64,000 nucleotides of DNA, taken from contig NC_057922.1 in assembly GCF_018873765.1 (NCBI RefSeq), positions 9,685,563 to 9,749,562 of the forward strand. The letters are read 5' to 3'. Under the pieces are notes generated by a model that was not told the origin of the DNA, did not search any database, and worked only from the letters and a program-made list of their open reading frames with translations. Positions 23,462-34,600 of the stretch are shown here, one piece after another. The stretch's first letter is position 1; each line of letters opens with the position of its first letter. The DNA is from Telopea speciosissima (taxonomy: Eukaryota > Streptophyta > Magnoliopsida > Proteales > Proteaceae). The position numbers and the translations under genes were made by a program.

Positions 23462-23668
23462 GCCTACGCCATAGCTGGCCGGATAGATGAACTTCCATCT
23501 TCAATAGGAGACCTGCAAAATCTACAAACTTTGGATTTACGTGTATAACTAACTAACCTCACACACCTGCCTATGAAGAAGATAATGAAATTGCAGCAGC
23601 TAAGAAATCTTGTTTACTCGAGTAATAGAATAGATGATATGTCCAAGAGATTCGATATTTATTACCCT

Positions 23669-23703
<35 letters not shown>

Positions 23704-24025
23704 CATTATGAACAACCTGCAGATACTAATGCTACCTCAAGAAGGCAAATGGATAGATAGGCTCGACAAATTGACTAATTTGAGAGAGCTATCTATACTG
23801 TTGTTGAGTTGGCCGATCAGCCTGTCTTCATACAAAGAGGCATTGTTAAATGCGATCCCCAAATTGAATCACCTTCGGAGCCTCAAACTCCTAGATCGGA
23901 ATGTACGCTTTTCGTATCCAGATCTAACACTACTCCTTCCTGCTTCATTTTCTTGCCCACTTGGAGCTCTATCATATGGTTTTAATCAGAATAATTGGAA
24001 TCCAAGATTTCCCCCCAAATCTTGA
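23462..24025 (+). pseudogene. NLR (CC-NBS-LRR type) leucine-rich-repeat fragment
   Basis: The frame reads IDELPSSIGDLQNLQTLDLRV, a stop TAA at 23546-23548, then LTNLTHLPMKKIMKLQQLRN, NLQILMLPQEGKWIDRLDKL, TNLRELSIL and LNHLRSLKLL. These are the LRR phrases of RPP13/RPM1-like immune receptors. No NB-ARC domain (P-loop, GLPL or MHD) is present in the flanks. An ATC/CAT trinucleotide repeat inside (about 23671-23704) encodes a run of eleven His where the parent would have ordinary LRR sequence. After about residue 130 from 23573 resemblance fades. It is a relic without a start or nucleotide-binding part. Confidence 0.7.
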
Positions 24026-25990
24026 TTGGTAGGATCCTGACCTGGACGGCCTATACATTCAGCACTATGGAGCCCTGGTAGATCCCCGGCAGGGATGATG
24101 GTGGTGCAGTTAAGGTGGGTTCCGGCAGTGTAATCCAAGGGGAGAGGTGGAATAGTAGAAGTTGGGGCTGGAGATTGAGCCGCAGCTGAAAAGATTGGTG
24201 GTGAAGATTCTTAAGGTGTTGTTGTCTTCAGGGCTGGGCTGGTGATAGAAGAAGGTTTCATTGTTGGGACAGGTTGGTTTGACGTTTAGAGTCAAAACTT
24301 TTTTTAATGGCTGGTTAACTGATTACAGAAATCATAAGATTCATTTGTTTCACGTGAAAATATTTTCGTGGAATAGTTTACTTTGTAAATGTAAAATTTT
24401 GCATGTTTCAACTGAACAAACGGAGCCAAGTAAATAATCGAAACTTAGAGAAACATGCAAGGTGATGGCAAATCCTATTCCTTTCTCTTACAAAAAGTTC
24501 CCAGACCAGAACATCTCAATTAGGGAAAGACCCAAAACCTACAGTCCCACTGTTAGGCTCAGGCGATCAATGGTGTTCCTCCCTGTCCTGTCCTGCTTCC
24601 CATATAAAGCACCCATTAGAATAAATTAGGCAAAAAGATGGCCATCCTGTTTAACCCCAAATGCCTAAAACCAAGAATTGATGATTCCAAGCCCTATGAC
24701 CACCTCAAATCAAGAATTGAAAATCTAAATGTATGTATATATAATGGGAGAATGTTTTCTGTGCCAGTGGCGCACAGGCTGCGCCCAGACACATGAAATG
24801 GGCAAAATGACCATCCTAATCCCCTGAATGATGCGCCCATGTGTGTGAACCCAGGTTGCACTGCAGCACAAACATCACCAAACATATTATTTCTTTATAC
24901 GAAGTGGTATCTTATCCATTGGGTGAACCTCTCAAAAGAAAAGATTATGTAGACATTAAACGAAGGCTGAAAGCATATTTAAATGTGGATATTATTTCTT
25001 TAAACTTCCAAATAGAACACTACTAGTTGATATCTGAAGATATTATGGCCACCCGATTAAACTTCTACGAATGGTGACCCTCCAGATTGTTCATTTTCCA
25101 AGGGACCAAATTCTTATTTCGCTACCCCTTTAACTTTTCTATTCGTATAATTCCGGCCCCCATACGATTCATCTAATCTTTTTCAATTTTCACTAAACAA
25201 TTAACACATCAATTATAATCAGTTTAGACAAATCCTAACAAAACAAAATGATGTGACCAATATGGATTGAGAGAGGAGGGATAATAATGCCATGATTTAA
25301 ATGAACTAATCAAATATCTTATTCTAAGACATGCACCTACTAGATTGCATTGCTGCCTACGCACTTCCTTTGCCATGTAATACGCCTTATGGGATTATTA
25401 TTATTATTATTATTTCTACCTATGTCAAAATAGAAAGGGGATGATCACACAAACTACTTAGACAAAATGTATGAATTGATACATAGGTTTTTGGAATTAG
25501 GCTTAGGTAGATCACTTGGAACAATCAAATTAGATCCCCAATCATAAATGACTCCTCTGTTTCTTTCCGGGTTCAAATTCAACCATTTTAGTGAAGGTTA
25601 GATTTCCTATTGATCATGAGAAAACAGATTCATGTGACTCCAGATTGATTCCACTGACCCAACTTTAAGCCTTCTTTTTTGAGGTTGAAGATCACGCCCA
25701 ACTTCTAACTGACAACTTTTTACAAGAATCGTATTCCTGTAGTGGAAGTTGGTCCCCATACTATGTGATCAAACTGCAACAGAGCTCATAAATCATATTA
25801 TCTACAACCACAATTATTAGTCCGGATGAATTGATAATAATACAAAAATAAAAAAAAAGAGCAAAAATCGACACAACTAGAAAATTTACAGAGTAAAATA
25901 AAAAATAAAAAATAAAACTACACTAGAGTTCACCAAGAAGGTAACCAAATCCATTCACTAACAAAATAAATTCAGTTTATTTTGTGTTAG
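24026..25990. other. Intergenic, no gene recognised
   Basis: The first 270 bases may be further decayed NLR sequence, but frames are broken. About 24745-24880 resembles the foldback family B repeat in minus orientation (GGGAGAATGTTTTCTGTG, GCGCCCAGACACATG, AAAATGACCATCC). A short ATT repeat occurs near 25397-25414. Nothing else is recognisable. Confidence 0.5.
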
Positions 25991-25998
25991 GTTAGCTA

Positions 25999-26940
25999 TC
26001 ATTTGTTTGGTGTAATCCAAATGGCAGGCGAGAAAGGATGAGAAGCATCACCAGAGTAATGAGGCTCAATGCGTCTGTCCTCCAAGTGAAAGATCCCCCC
26101 CCCCCATGTCAATACCACGCAACACTTTGAAACTCCCTTGAACTGGGTCCAGATTGTCATCTGTGAAATAAATACAATTTTTCTCGACCCCTGTTGCTCG
26201 AGAATCATCACAGAAAAATGAGAAAAGAAGTATTGTAACCTAAAAACAATGAGCGGTCTCCTAAACTTCTCATCTCGCTGCAGAAGTCCAGCTTGAAAAC
26301 AAAGAACCCTCTATTGTTTCATAAGCAGGAGAAGAATCCTTGTCAAGGTCTATTAATCTTCTAACTAGTAATAGGCTAATAGCTCCCCCGAACATTCAAC
26401 CAAGTAAATTAAACTGTCCAAAACTTAGCATCTCGATCAGGAGCGGTGATTACAGTAGTGTTTGGATGTGCACCAACATCACAAGACACCACTACCCCTT
26501 GCCAATTTATGGCATAAAACTGTTCCTCGTAGTATATGGCATCACAAAACATATCCCATTCACCTGGTATGGTAGTCCATGCTTCATCTCCTGGTCTAGC
26601 AATTGCCAATTTCTTATAATCAGAATAGATGGCCATAGCAATGTAATCAGAGTTTGAAGGGCTGGATGATAACACAACTTTTTGAATGAACGTGTCACGC
26701 ATCTCTATGAAGATGGCTTCCCTCTATGGATTTCTCCTCACCTTCGAATGTCAATTGATGTGGAAGCTGATATTGGACTCTGGTGTACGGATTGAACAGG
26801 TCGATATATAAGCTTTCATCCACCATTACCACCCAGACTTTAGAAGATCCGACACAGCGCTTTGCATGATGAGCTTCAGGCAGCTTCAACTCAAAAATGT
26901 CTCTGTTAGATAAAGTGTAGGAGTTCAATCTATCTTATTT
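25999..26940 (-). pseudogene. DUF295 / F-box-associated (KIB-like) protein, decayed
   Basis: Minus-strand frames carry DUF295 beta-propeller phrases in order: SYTLSNRDIFELKLPEAHHA, SSKVWVVMVDE, LFNPYTRVQYQLP, then in another frame YKKLAIARPGDEAWTTIPG, IYYEEQFYAINWQGVVVSCD, and finally NCIYFTDDNLD, GIFHLEDRRIEPHYSGDA and PFSPAIWITPN. The frame shifts by one near 26700, stops follow after 26409, and the FTDDN and GIFHLEDRRIEP segments are again in different frames around a G homopolymer at 26096-26105. The N-terminal F-box is not visible upstream. In intact relatives the F-box joins an SCF ubiquitin ligase. This copy cannot encode a full protein. Confidence 0.8.
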
Positions 26941-27926
26941 TACAGAACCTTAAAATATTTTAATTTGAGAAACTTGATGCATATTCTAACAGTTTAATTA
27001 AATTCGTTACAACCTGAAATTGCCAAGCAATTCTTGTCCTCTTTTTTAAATGGACAGGTAAAAGTAGAGAGAGCAAACTTCTATCATGAAAATAAAATTA
27101 TAATATAATAAAAAGATGCAACAACTACAAACAAAGACATCTATATTTTAGTAATTACTTCCAGACTGATACAAATTATCACCCATCTAAAACTAATAAT
27201 TATGAGTTATGCTAACATTTTCTTCCTGGATATGAGATGCAGAAAAGAAAATTAGTATGCTATATACTGCACAATTAGTAGATAAAAAACTGAATTCTTC
27301 TTTTTCTTATCTATCCAATTGAGAAGGCATAGATCAGAGTCATATCCTACCTGACAACAAAAATCAATCTTGTGCAGTAGGCAAATGGAGCCTACACTTT
27401 TAGCTGCGTCTACAAGAATGCAAGATAGATCACCAAGGTAGTTAAATGGATGAACCGCATCCAATTGGGTACTGGGTTCAGTAGGATATTGTAACTATTT
27501 ATTGATTTAGATCTATTATTGAGATTTAATATTGTAATCTTTTATTTTAAATGGGCTACATAGTAGTAGGATCCTTTCCATACTTTAGTTTAATAGACTA
27601 ATTAATGGTAGAGTTGATTTAGAAATTTAATTTCCAGTTTTAGATTTTACTCATAGGAGTCTTTATTTGCTTCTTTAAATACGCAAGATTTGGACTGAAT
27701 TTAATTTTAAAGATGGTATTACCTGCGGGTCACCAATTGTGAATGTGTGCTCTCGTTCTCCCTCTCTTCTTCAATTCTTCTTCTCTCTAAAGCCCTCTCA
27801 TCTATATCTTTATTTCTCCTTCATTATTTCCCTTCCCGTATCCTTATTTACATTTATCGTTTCATTCTTGGTTCCTATTACTACCATACTTGTGGTTGAA
27901 CAAGAGATTGTTAGATCTACTTAGAC

Positions 27927-28142
27927 CAGATTTGGAATGATTTCTATTTCAATTTCATGGGGCGATTTCTATTAGGAAATTGTTTGGTTTGATTTTCGCA
28001 CCTTATTTCAGTGAAATAGAAACAAAAAAGAATAGAAATTCTGAAATAGCTGAGGAGCTGTTTCAATTTTGAAATTAAAAATGATTTCACTCTTGCTTTT
28101 TAATGAGCACAAAGTTAATTTGATGGGCAAAGTAGTAATATA
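27927..28142 (+). repeat. Dispersed repeat family A, copy 1
   Basis: Shares, in order, TTTGG-ATGATTTCTATTTC, GGAAATTGTTTG, GTGAAATAG, 'aattctgaaatagctgagg', and 'taatgagcacaaa' with the copy at 29968-30178, and more loosely with 56133-56309. Non-coding and about 210 bp, probably a MITE. Confidence 0.65.
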
Positions 28143-29967
28143 TACAGGTATGTATTCACTATGCAGCAGATATGTACATCGTTTAATAAACAGAAGGGAA
28201 AGGTATTTGTGCACGGGAGATTCTCCCATCGACTCCATCAAATAGGGGGCAGGGGTGTTTATGTCATTTTGGATGGGCATTTAAGCCCATCTGACTGCAC
28301 TTAATGCCGGTCATGCACATGCACAGCCGTGCATAAAAACTTTTGCTTAAACAAAATAATAGCATGTAGATAATGATTTATCAAAAGGAAACCTCACAAC
28401 TGAAATTAATGATAAACATTAAGATTGAATGCCTTGCAACAGCGGAGGAAATTGTAGCAATTGCACTCAATGAAGTTCATATTATGGCAGTGTAAATCTC
28501 AGTCTTTCAAATATATATCCAAGGAAATTCCAATGTGCAGATACCTCATATCCCAGCTTCAGAATGTAAAGGTTACACTACAACCACCAATTTCTCAATG
28601 CTTTTATTTGGGATTCCACCAAATGTATAAGCCAAATCATCTAAAAGGAGTAGTCCATTATCTTCATTGTAAATAAGTCTCAAAGTCAATGAAGAGACTG
28701 TGTCTTCTCATTAGAAAAATAAATAGTTAAGGGGAGAGAAAACAAAAACAAGAAAAATAAACGGTAACCCTTTAAAACAATGAAAACATGGTAATGGTTG
28801 GTACCAAGCAGTAAATCTGAAAAGCAGGGTAGTAATAGCAATCCTAGAAATGAACTTTTCTCATACGACATCAGTCACTCAAATAGTGAGGAAGAGATCA
28901 CAACTAGCAGTCATCACTGATTGAAATATTATATTCTAGAGAAACAGTTCAATACAGAGGGGGAGAGATAGAGAGAGAGAGAGTGATACTTTCAAGGGAA
29001 CGCTGCAATCCACCGGAGAGTCGGAGATTGGAACGAAAAACGCCGCTGTAATCGGAGACTGAAGACTGGAACGAAAAACGAAATGCAGATTACAAAAAAA
29101 AAAAACAAAGATCGCCGCTGCAACCACTGCCAGAAGTGAAGATTGAAATCGGGAAGAAGATGGGGCGAGAAGGATTTGGGGGTTTTAGGGTTCCAAACCA
29201 GAAACCTGGGAAAGAGGGGCGTCAGCAAAGGTAAATCGGGATTTTTGGATATTACTTTTGCTGTTTTGCTTTTTTGTAACAACGTATTTGAACTTTTTTG
29301 TTTTTTGGGTAAAGAACAGCGAATTTGAACTTGAAGACGTATAATACGTAAAATACATGTTTTATACGATTTTATAAATTCATTTATTTTCCCTTATATG
29401 CATTTAAATAAAAAACGTATCGGTCCACATGAGAGAAGGAGGATGATCTCAAGATTGGCACTTTGGGCTGGGTTGGGCCGAGATTCTTCAGTATTTATGA
29501 AACTGGGCCGTTGATTTAACATTCATTCGAATCCATATTTTTTGGTAAAAGTTTCTGATGCAACACATCTATTGTTGGATCTTTATCCCCTCCAATTCCC
29601 TGCCTGGCCAAGTTCCCCAGTTCCCCTAACAAGGGGGTACAATGACCATTCTACCCCTGCCCCAATTCTCTGCATTAAAGATTCTTCTTAGACTTTTCCT
29701 TGACTTGCTTGACAAATTCAGGATTTTTGCTCCCAGATAGAAAAGGGGCTTAATCATATAAAATTAGAGCCTTGGATCCAACAACTGCGCTAAACTTGGC
29801 CTTATCCCAGTGAAGTAACCCCTAATATCAACAATGAAACTGAAATATGGTCCCATTCAGATGACTTTTGAAAATTTTCATAACCAATTGTTTTGTCGCT
29901 TATTATGAAATACAAAATTTGTAAAGAAAAATACAATAAATTCTAATGTACCTGAGTAATGACTTAA

Positions 29968-30178
29968 GCCTAATTTGGTATGATTTCTATTTCAATTACA
30001 TGGAGTTAATTCTATTTCGGAAATTGTTTGATTTTATTTTTCAGTAAAATAGAAATCAAATGGAGTATAAATTCTGAAATAGCTGAGGGGCTGTATCAAT
30101 TTTAAAATTGAAATTGATTTTACTCTTACTCTTTAATGAGCACATGATTAATTTGATTGGCAAAGCAATAATTTCATG
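29968..30178 (+). repeat. Dispersed repeat family A, copy 2
   Basis: Collinear with copy 1: TTTGGTATGATTTCTATTTC, GGAAATTGTTTG, AATTCTGAAATAGCTGAGG and TTTAATGAGCACATG. The two copies differ by many substitutions and small indels, so they are old. Confidence 0.65.
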
Positions 30179-30424
30179 TTAAAATAAAATAGCTGATAAT
30201 CACACCACCACCATACCGCCACCAACCCCTTTCCAGCCCAGCCTAGAGATGGTCTTAAATTTAAGGGGTCACCCCTCAAACTCAAAACTATCATCTTCAT
30301 TTATATTAAAAAGAATATCATCTTCATATTAGCAAACCAAGCTCTTCCCATCACACCATGCGACAGGCCTAGGGAAAAGATTCTCTCACCCACTAGTGTA
30401 AACGAGAATGTGAACCCAGGGGAT

Positions 30425-30620
30425 TTTTTTAGGAATCGGTTTTGGATCGGCCAATTATCTGTATCGGTCTCCACCGATACCAATATCCGGCCGATCCTGA
30501 ATCAGTGGATCAGTTCGGACAAGTTAAAATGTAAAAAAAATCAAGGTTTTCAAAGAAAACATGAACAATCCGGATCGGTTTCTACAGAGATCAATAATAC
30601 TGATACCGATCAAGACCCTG
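30425..30620. repeat. GATCGG/CGATAC-rich repeat block
   Basis: Contains repeated GGATCGG, ATCGGTC and ACCGAT motifs with a partial inverted arrangement, like the subterminal parts of the hAT-like element at 19.2-19.95 kb. Ends are not defined. Confidence 0.45.
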
Positions 30621-31656
30621 CACCAGGGTAGAGGCATGTGGATTAGGGTCAAAGCCTCGAAGAGCTCCCATGAAATAAAAAATTGCATCTAAGTTGATGC
30701 CCCTACAAACTCTTTCAGTGGCCCCTATACTGGTTCAGGCGCTACACGACCACACAGTGATATCTTGCCCAAAACAATAATATATCTTATCTATTCATAA
30801 AACCAAAAACATCCAGGCCTGGAACCTTGAAAGATGCAGCTATGGGCAGACCACAACCAAACCATGAGAACACCCGCACTCTTAAGCGGACCACTAGGAT
30901 TAGCTATGCAACTGCGTCATGGGGCATGTTGAGAAGTTACATTTGTTTCAAATGAAGTTCAGGAACTACTTCAACCCACGCTAGCAATTTAGAAGAAGAA
31001 TCTAATTCGGACAACTCTAGATCTGCAAACAGTCCAGCTGATTTAATCCAATTCAAGCAACTAATTTGTTCAGGTAGCAGTTTGAATTAAACATAGGGAG
31101 CTCCAGGGTAAAGCAACATGTTTTTTCTAGAACATACCATGATTCAGAAACAATGGAACATAAACTAAAACCATAGACCAAGGATCTGAATTGCACATTC
31201 AATTTCTCAACTCAAGAAAAAATAATTTGCCTGAGTCTATTTTGATATTACAAATATAACACTAAATTTGTTGGTATTCCATTCAATCAATCAAGTACTC
31301 ACAAAAAAAGAATTAACACCGGGACTAACTCTCACTCAAATGGATAGCCGATGCAATCTGCCAAGGACATGAGTACTCTACAATAACCAGCCAATACACC
31401 TAGAATTCAAGCCCGTATTTTCCCTGAGAACAACATCAATTTACAGCAACAAAAACAAACAAGAAGACTACCTTTCAGGCACCTAGGCAGTTCAGGAAGG
31501 AAACCTGTTTAACAAATGGTATAAAGAAATATCAAGACAAATACATGATTGTCGCAAGAAGCAACACCTCCACTAATATCACTCATGTATTTTTGCCCCA
31601 ATAACTCGAGCAATTTCCGGATGAAGCATCTCAGAACAAAAGAATAAGCAGAGAAA

Positions 31657-34600
31657 TTAGAAAAGCTCCTCTGAATTGAATTTGTTCCATGCTTCCTGTT
31701 CCAACAACTCAGATGTTAGGCATTCTCAATAGGACGAAAATATTAAACCAATAATAGTAGGTATTCAACAGGATATCATAATATTTAGTCCAGCTATTAA
31801 CTATAAAAAGAAATCTGACACAGTAGCAAAGGTACATTTCATCATCGAATAAAGAGCTATAAATATGAGGCATAAGAATATCACACTACAAAAAAAAATA
31901 TAAACTACTACTTACAAGAATTAAATCAGTATTCTAGTGTAATATTTGCTGTCTAAAGTGATTACTGGCACACCATTCCAAAACTAGTAGCCAACATCAA
32001 GGCACATCCTAATTTAAGGATAAGAAACATCTTGGAGAATGTCCCAGGCACTCTTTCTGAACCTCAACAGATGACTAAGTAACTTTCAAGTTCTATTTTC
32101 TTTCTACTCAAGGCCAGGCTCTGCCAAGAAGGAAATTGATCAGGGTGTCCACCGATGGTGAGCCATGATACTTTTCAAGTGGTGAGTCCACAGGATTGTT
32201 GTTACCAGATCAAGCATATCACTAAACTGAACAATATGCAGGCTTAAGGACAAAAATTACTACCAAAAAACAAACCTTCATTAACAGATCACCAACTGGG
32301 CGACGGTGGTAGGAGACTCTACCCATCTATTATAACCTAGGATTTAATCCAATTTCTAGGAAATAAAAGGAATGACAAATACTCTCTTTTTATCCTAATC
32401 AAAATTTTAACCCTTGCAAGCGTAAATAATTGCTAAAGATGAACCCCACCCCCACCCCCCTGGTTCACCAAAAAATAGACAAAGAAAAACATGCTTCCAT
32501 CTAACTTGGAACTGGTTGTCTTCAAGTAATCATTCACGCTCTTTTTTTGAAGCAATGTCATTGAAGGGATAACCAAACCCCTCTAAACTGAAACGTGAGA
32601 AAACCAGCCACATGTATTAGCTGCACATAAGTTGATGATGCTCTGTTGCCAAGATGTCTCCAAGAATTCAAAGGGAAAAGAAATGGCTCTCTTTATAGTG
32701 TAATGAAACAAGCCCATTTTACGCTTTCAGTGCTCACCCAGCATTCACTGGTTGCAGCCAACAACTTTGTTTGCATAATTTCGTTTACAGAAGCTTTGAT
32801 AGCTAAGCCTAATCAACAGACTTCTGATCATACAACCCATGTGATCATCATTCTCTGTCCTTTCTCCCACAACACCCCCCCAATACCCAACCCAAAGTTA
32901 ACCAAGGGCATACCCAGTGCCCGAGACTCCCGCCACTGCGGAGTCTGGGGAGGGTCATAATGTACGCAGCCTAACCCCGTTTCGCGGAGAGGCTGTTTCC
33001 GGACTCTAACTGAGCAACCTTACCATTGCACCCAGGTTCGCCCTCCCAAACCAAAGTTTTTTTTTGGATGAATAAATAATTCAATTACCAAAGGAAGAAA
33101 AAGGGGGGGGGGGGGGGAAGGATACAAGCAAAACCAAAACAAGCCCTACCAAAAGGCAAGGACAAAACAAAAGGGCCAAAGCCCAACTAAGAACGTGCAC
33201 TAAAAGGAAAGCACTGCAAGCAAACCCAGAACCAGGCTCATCACCCCAAACCAAAGTTAACCAAAAAGAATAAATCATTTGGACATTGATACATATGCCA
33301 TATATTTATTTAATCATTATGCACTCAAAAAATCATAATTTAAATATTTTTATGTCTATTGTTTCCAATTTTACAAGCATTAAAGTCCAACACAGTGAAA
33401 TGTCAGATTAAATAACAACTAGCTGACACATATCTTATCCCTACAAATTACAGACACAATTTATGTATGAACGTATTTATATATATCCCACACAGGAGGT
33501 AATTCCAACATGGACACAATTTGGACTATCGACTTTAAGTGAGCAAATTGTGGAAGTTATTGAAGGCCTTATGTGGCAACTGGCAATGGGATGTAATTTT
33601 CACTTGACATTAACATTGTCTAAGCAATGGGTCTCAACCCATCCTCTTAGCTCCCCCATTGGTTTGGGCTTCTCCCATAGTAAATGTTAAATCCATTCTG
33701 TCCAAGGTTTTACCTCCAATGGCCACCTTCCTCTTCGCTAGAATACCAGTGGATCTATGGGAGAGGCATTCTTCAAAGATATAGTCCAGAACAAAGCAAG
33801 AAAAGACAAATCTTAGGGCTGCTCCAGTACTTCATGTCCCATGGTCCTCTCAACAGACCACAGAGCTCTGATGGAGATTATTTTCAGTCCGTCCTGCTGC
33901 CGTCCGACAGGGTTTTCCATATCAAAAGGGGGGGGGTGTTGGATAGTGTTCGAACATGAGCAGGTGGACAGAGGAAAAGGTAATAAGGTATTGCCAGAAA
34001 CTGAAAAAATGCTTTGCACGCAGGCCCTAATTTTTTTTTCTTTTTTTTGGTAGGGATGGTGGAAGTTTAATGGTGGAAAGGATGAACACACTGTTCAGGA
34101 GAAATGGGAGAGAGAGGGTATTCCCATTCCCATATTTCTGTCAGATTCCGAATGTTTCCCCATTATTAGTGCAGGAATCCCATCAGAAAAAGGAAGTTCT
34201 ACACAACAACTGGTTTCCAGTTTACATGTTGCTTTATCATCTAAGGCTGAGGTTTGGTCATCCCTGTCCAGATCACATCCATGTAGAAACCTTTATCCTA
34301 TATGTTTCTGACAAGTAAAAGACTTTGCCAACAAAGGAAGAAGCAAGGGTAGCCACTAGAGAGGCTGCATATATTGAAAAAAGTAGACACAGCAGATAGT
34401 TTACAACAACAACCAAAGGTCACAAGGACCAGAAAAGACGGCAAAGACACATAGTAGGAAAGGGACCCAAGTCTGTCTATGGACTCTGGTCCTAGCTAAT
34501 TCATCTGCTGAGACAACCGAAGATCGCATCCTCCAGAAAAAAGACATATTGACAGTCCTACTAAGAATTCAAGCTTCTCTTATAAGATGCATGTACCTCC

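Larger units (their letters stand above)
26941..31300. other. Intergenic, repeats only
   Basis: No convincing coding region. About 27480-27900 has the look of a solo LTR (AT-rich, then a CT-rich leader CTCTTCTTCAATTCTTCTTC) but I cannot fix its ends. A GA run at about 28966-28983 precedes a moderately GC-rich stretch to 29230, which could be a leader or promoter. The rest holds two family A repeats and a GATCGG-rich block. Confidence 0.45.
32892..33258. mobile_element. Nested SINE and LINE insertion complex
   Basis: The SINE's target repeat CCAAAGTTAACCAA occurs at 32892-32905 and, on the right, continues at about 33251-33264 once the LINE is removed. The LINE's own 14-bp target repeat CCCAAACCAAAGTT is at 33045-33058 and 33245-33258. 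So the LINE landed in the SINE's right-hand target duplication. The complex lies in intron 7 of the auxilin-like gene. Confidence 0.85.

Noticed and set aside
26941-27470. Upstream exon or F-box for the DUF295 pseudogene
   Set aside because: Minus-strand frames here show no F-box consensus, so I did not extend the pseudogene.
28992-29328. Possible short gene near the GA run and GC-rich patch
   Set aside because: No recognisable motif in either strand and no splice partners found; left as possible leader or promoter only.
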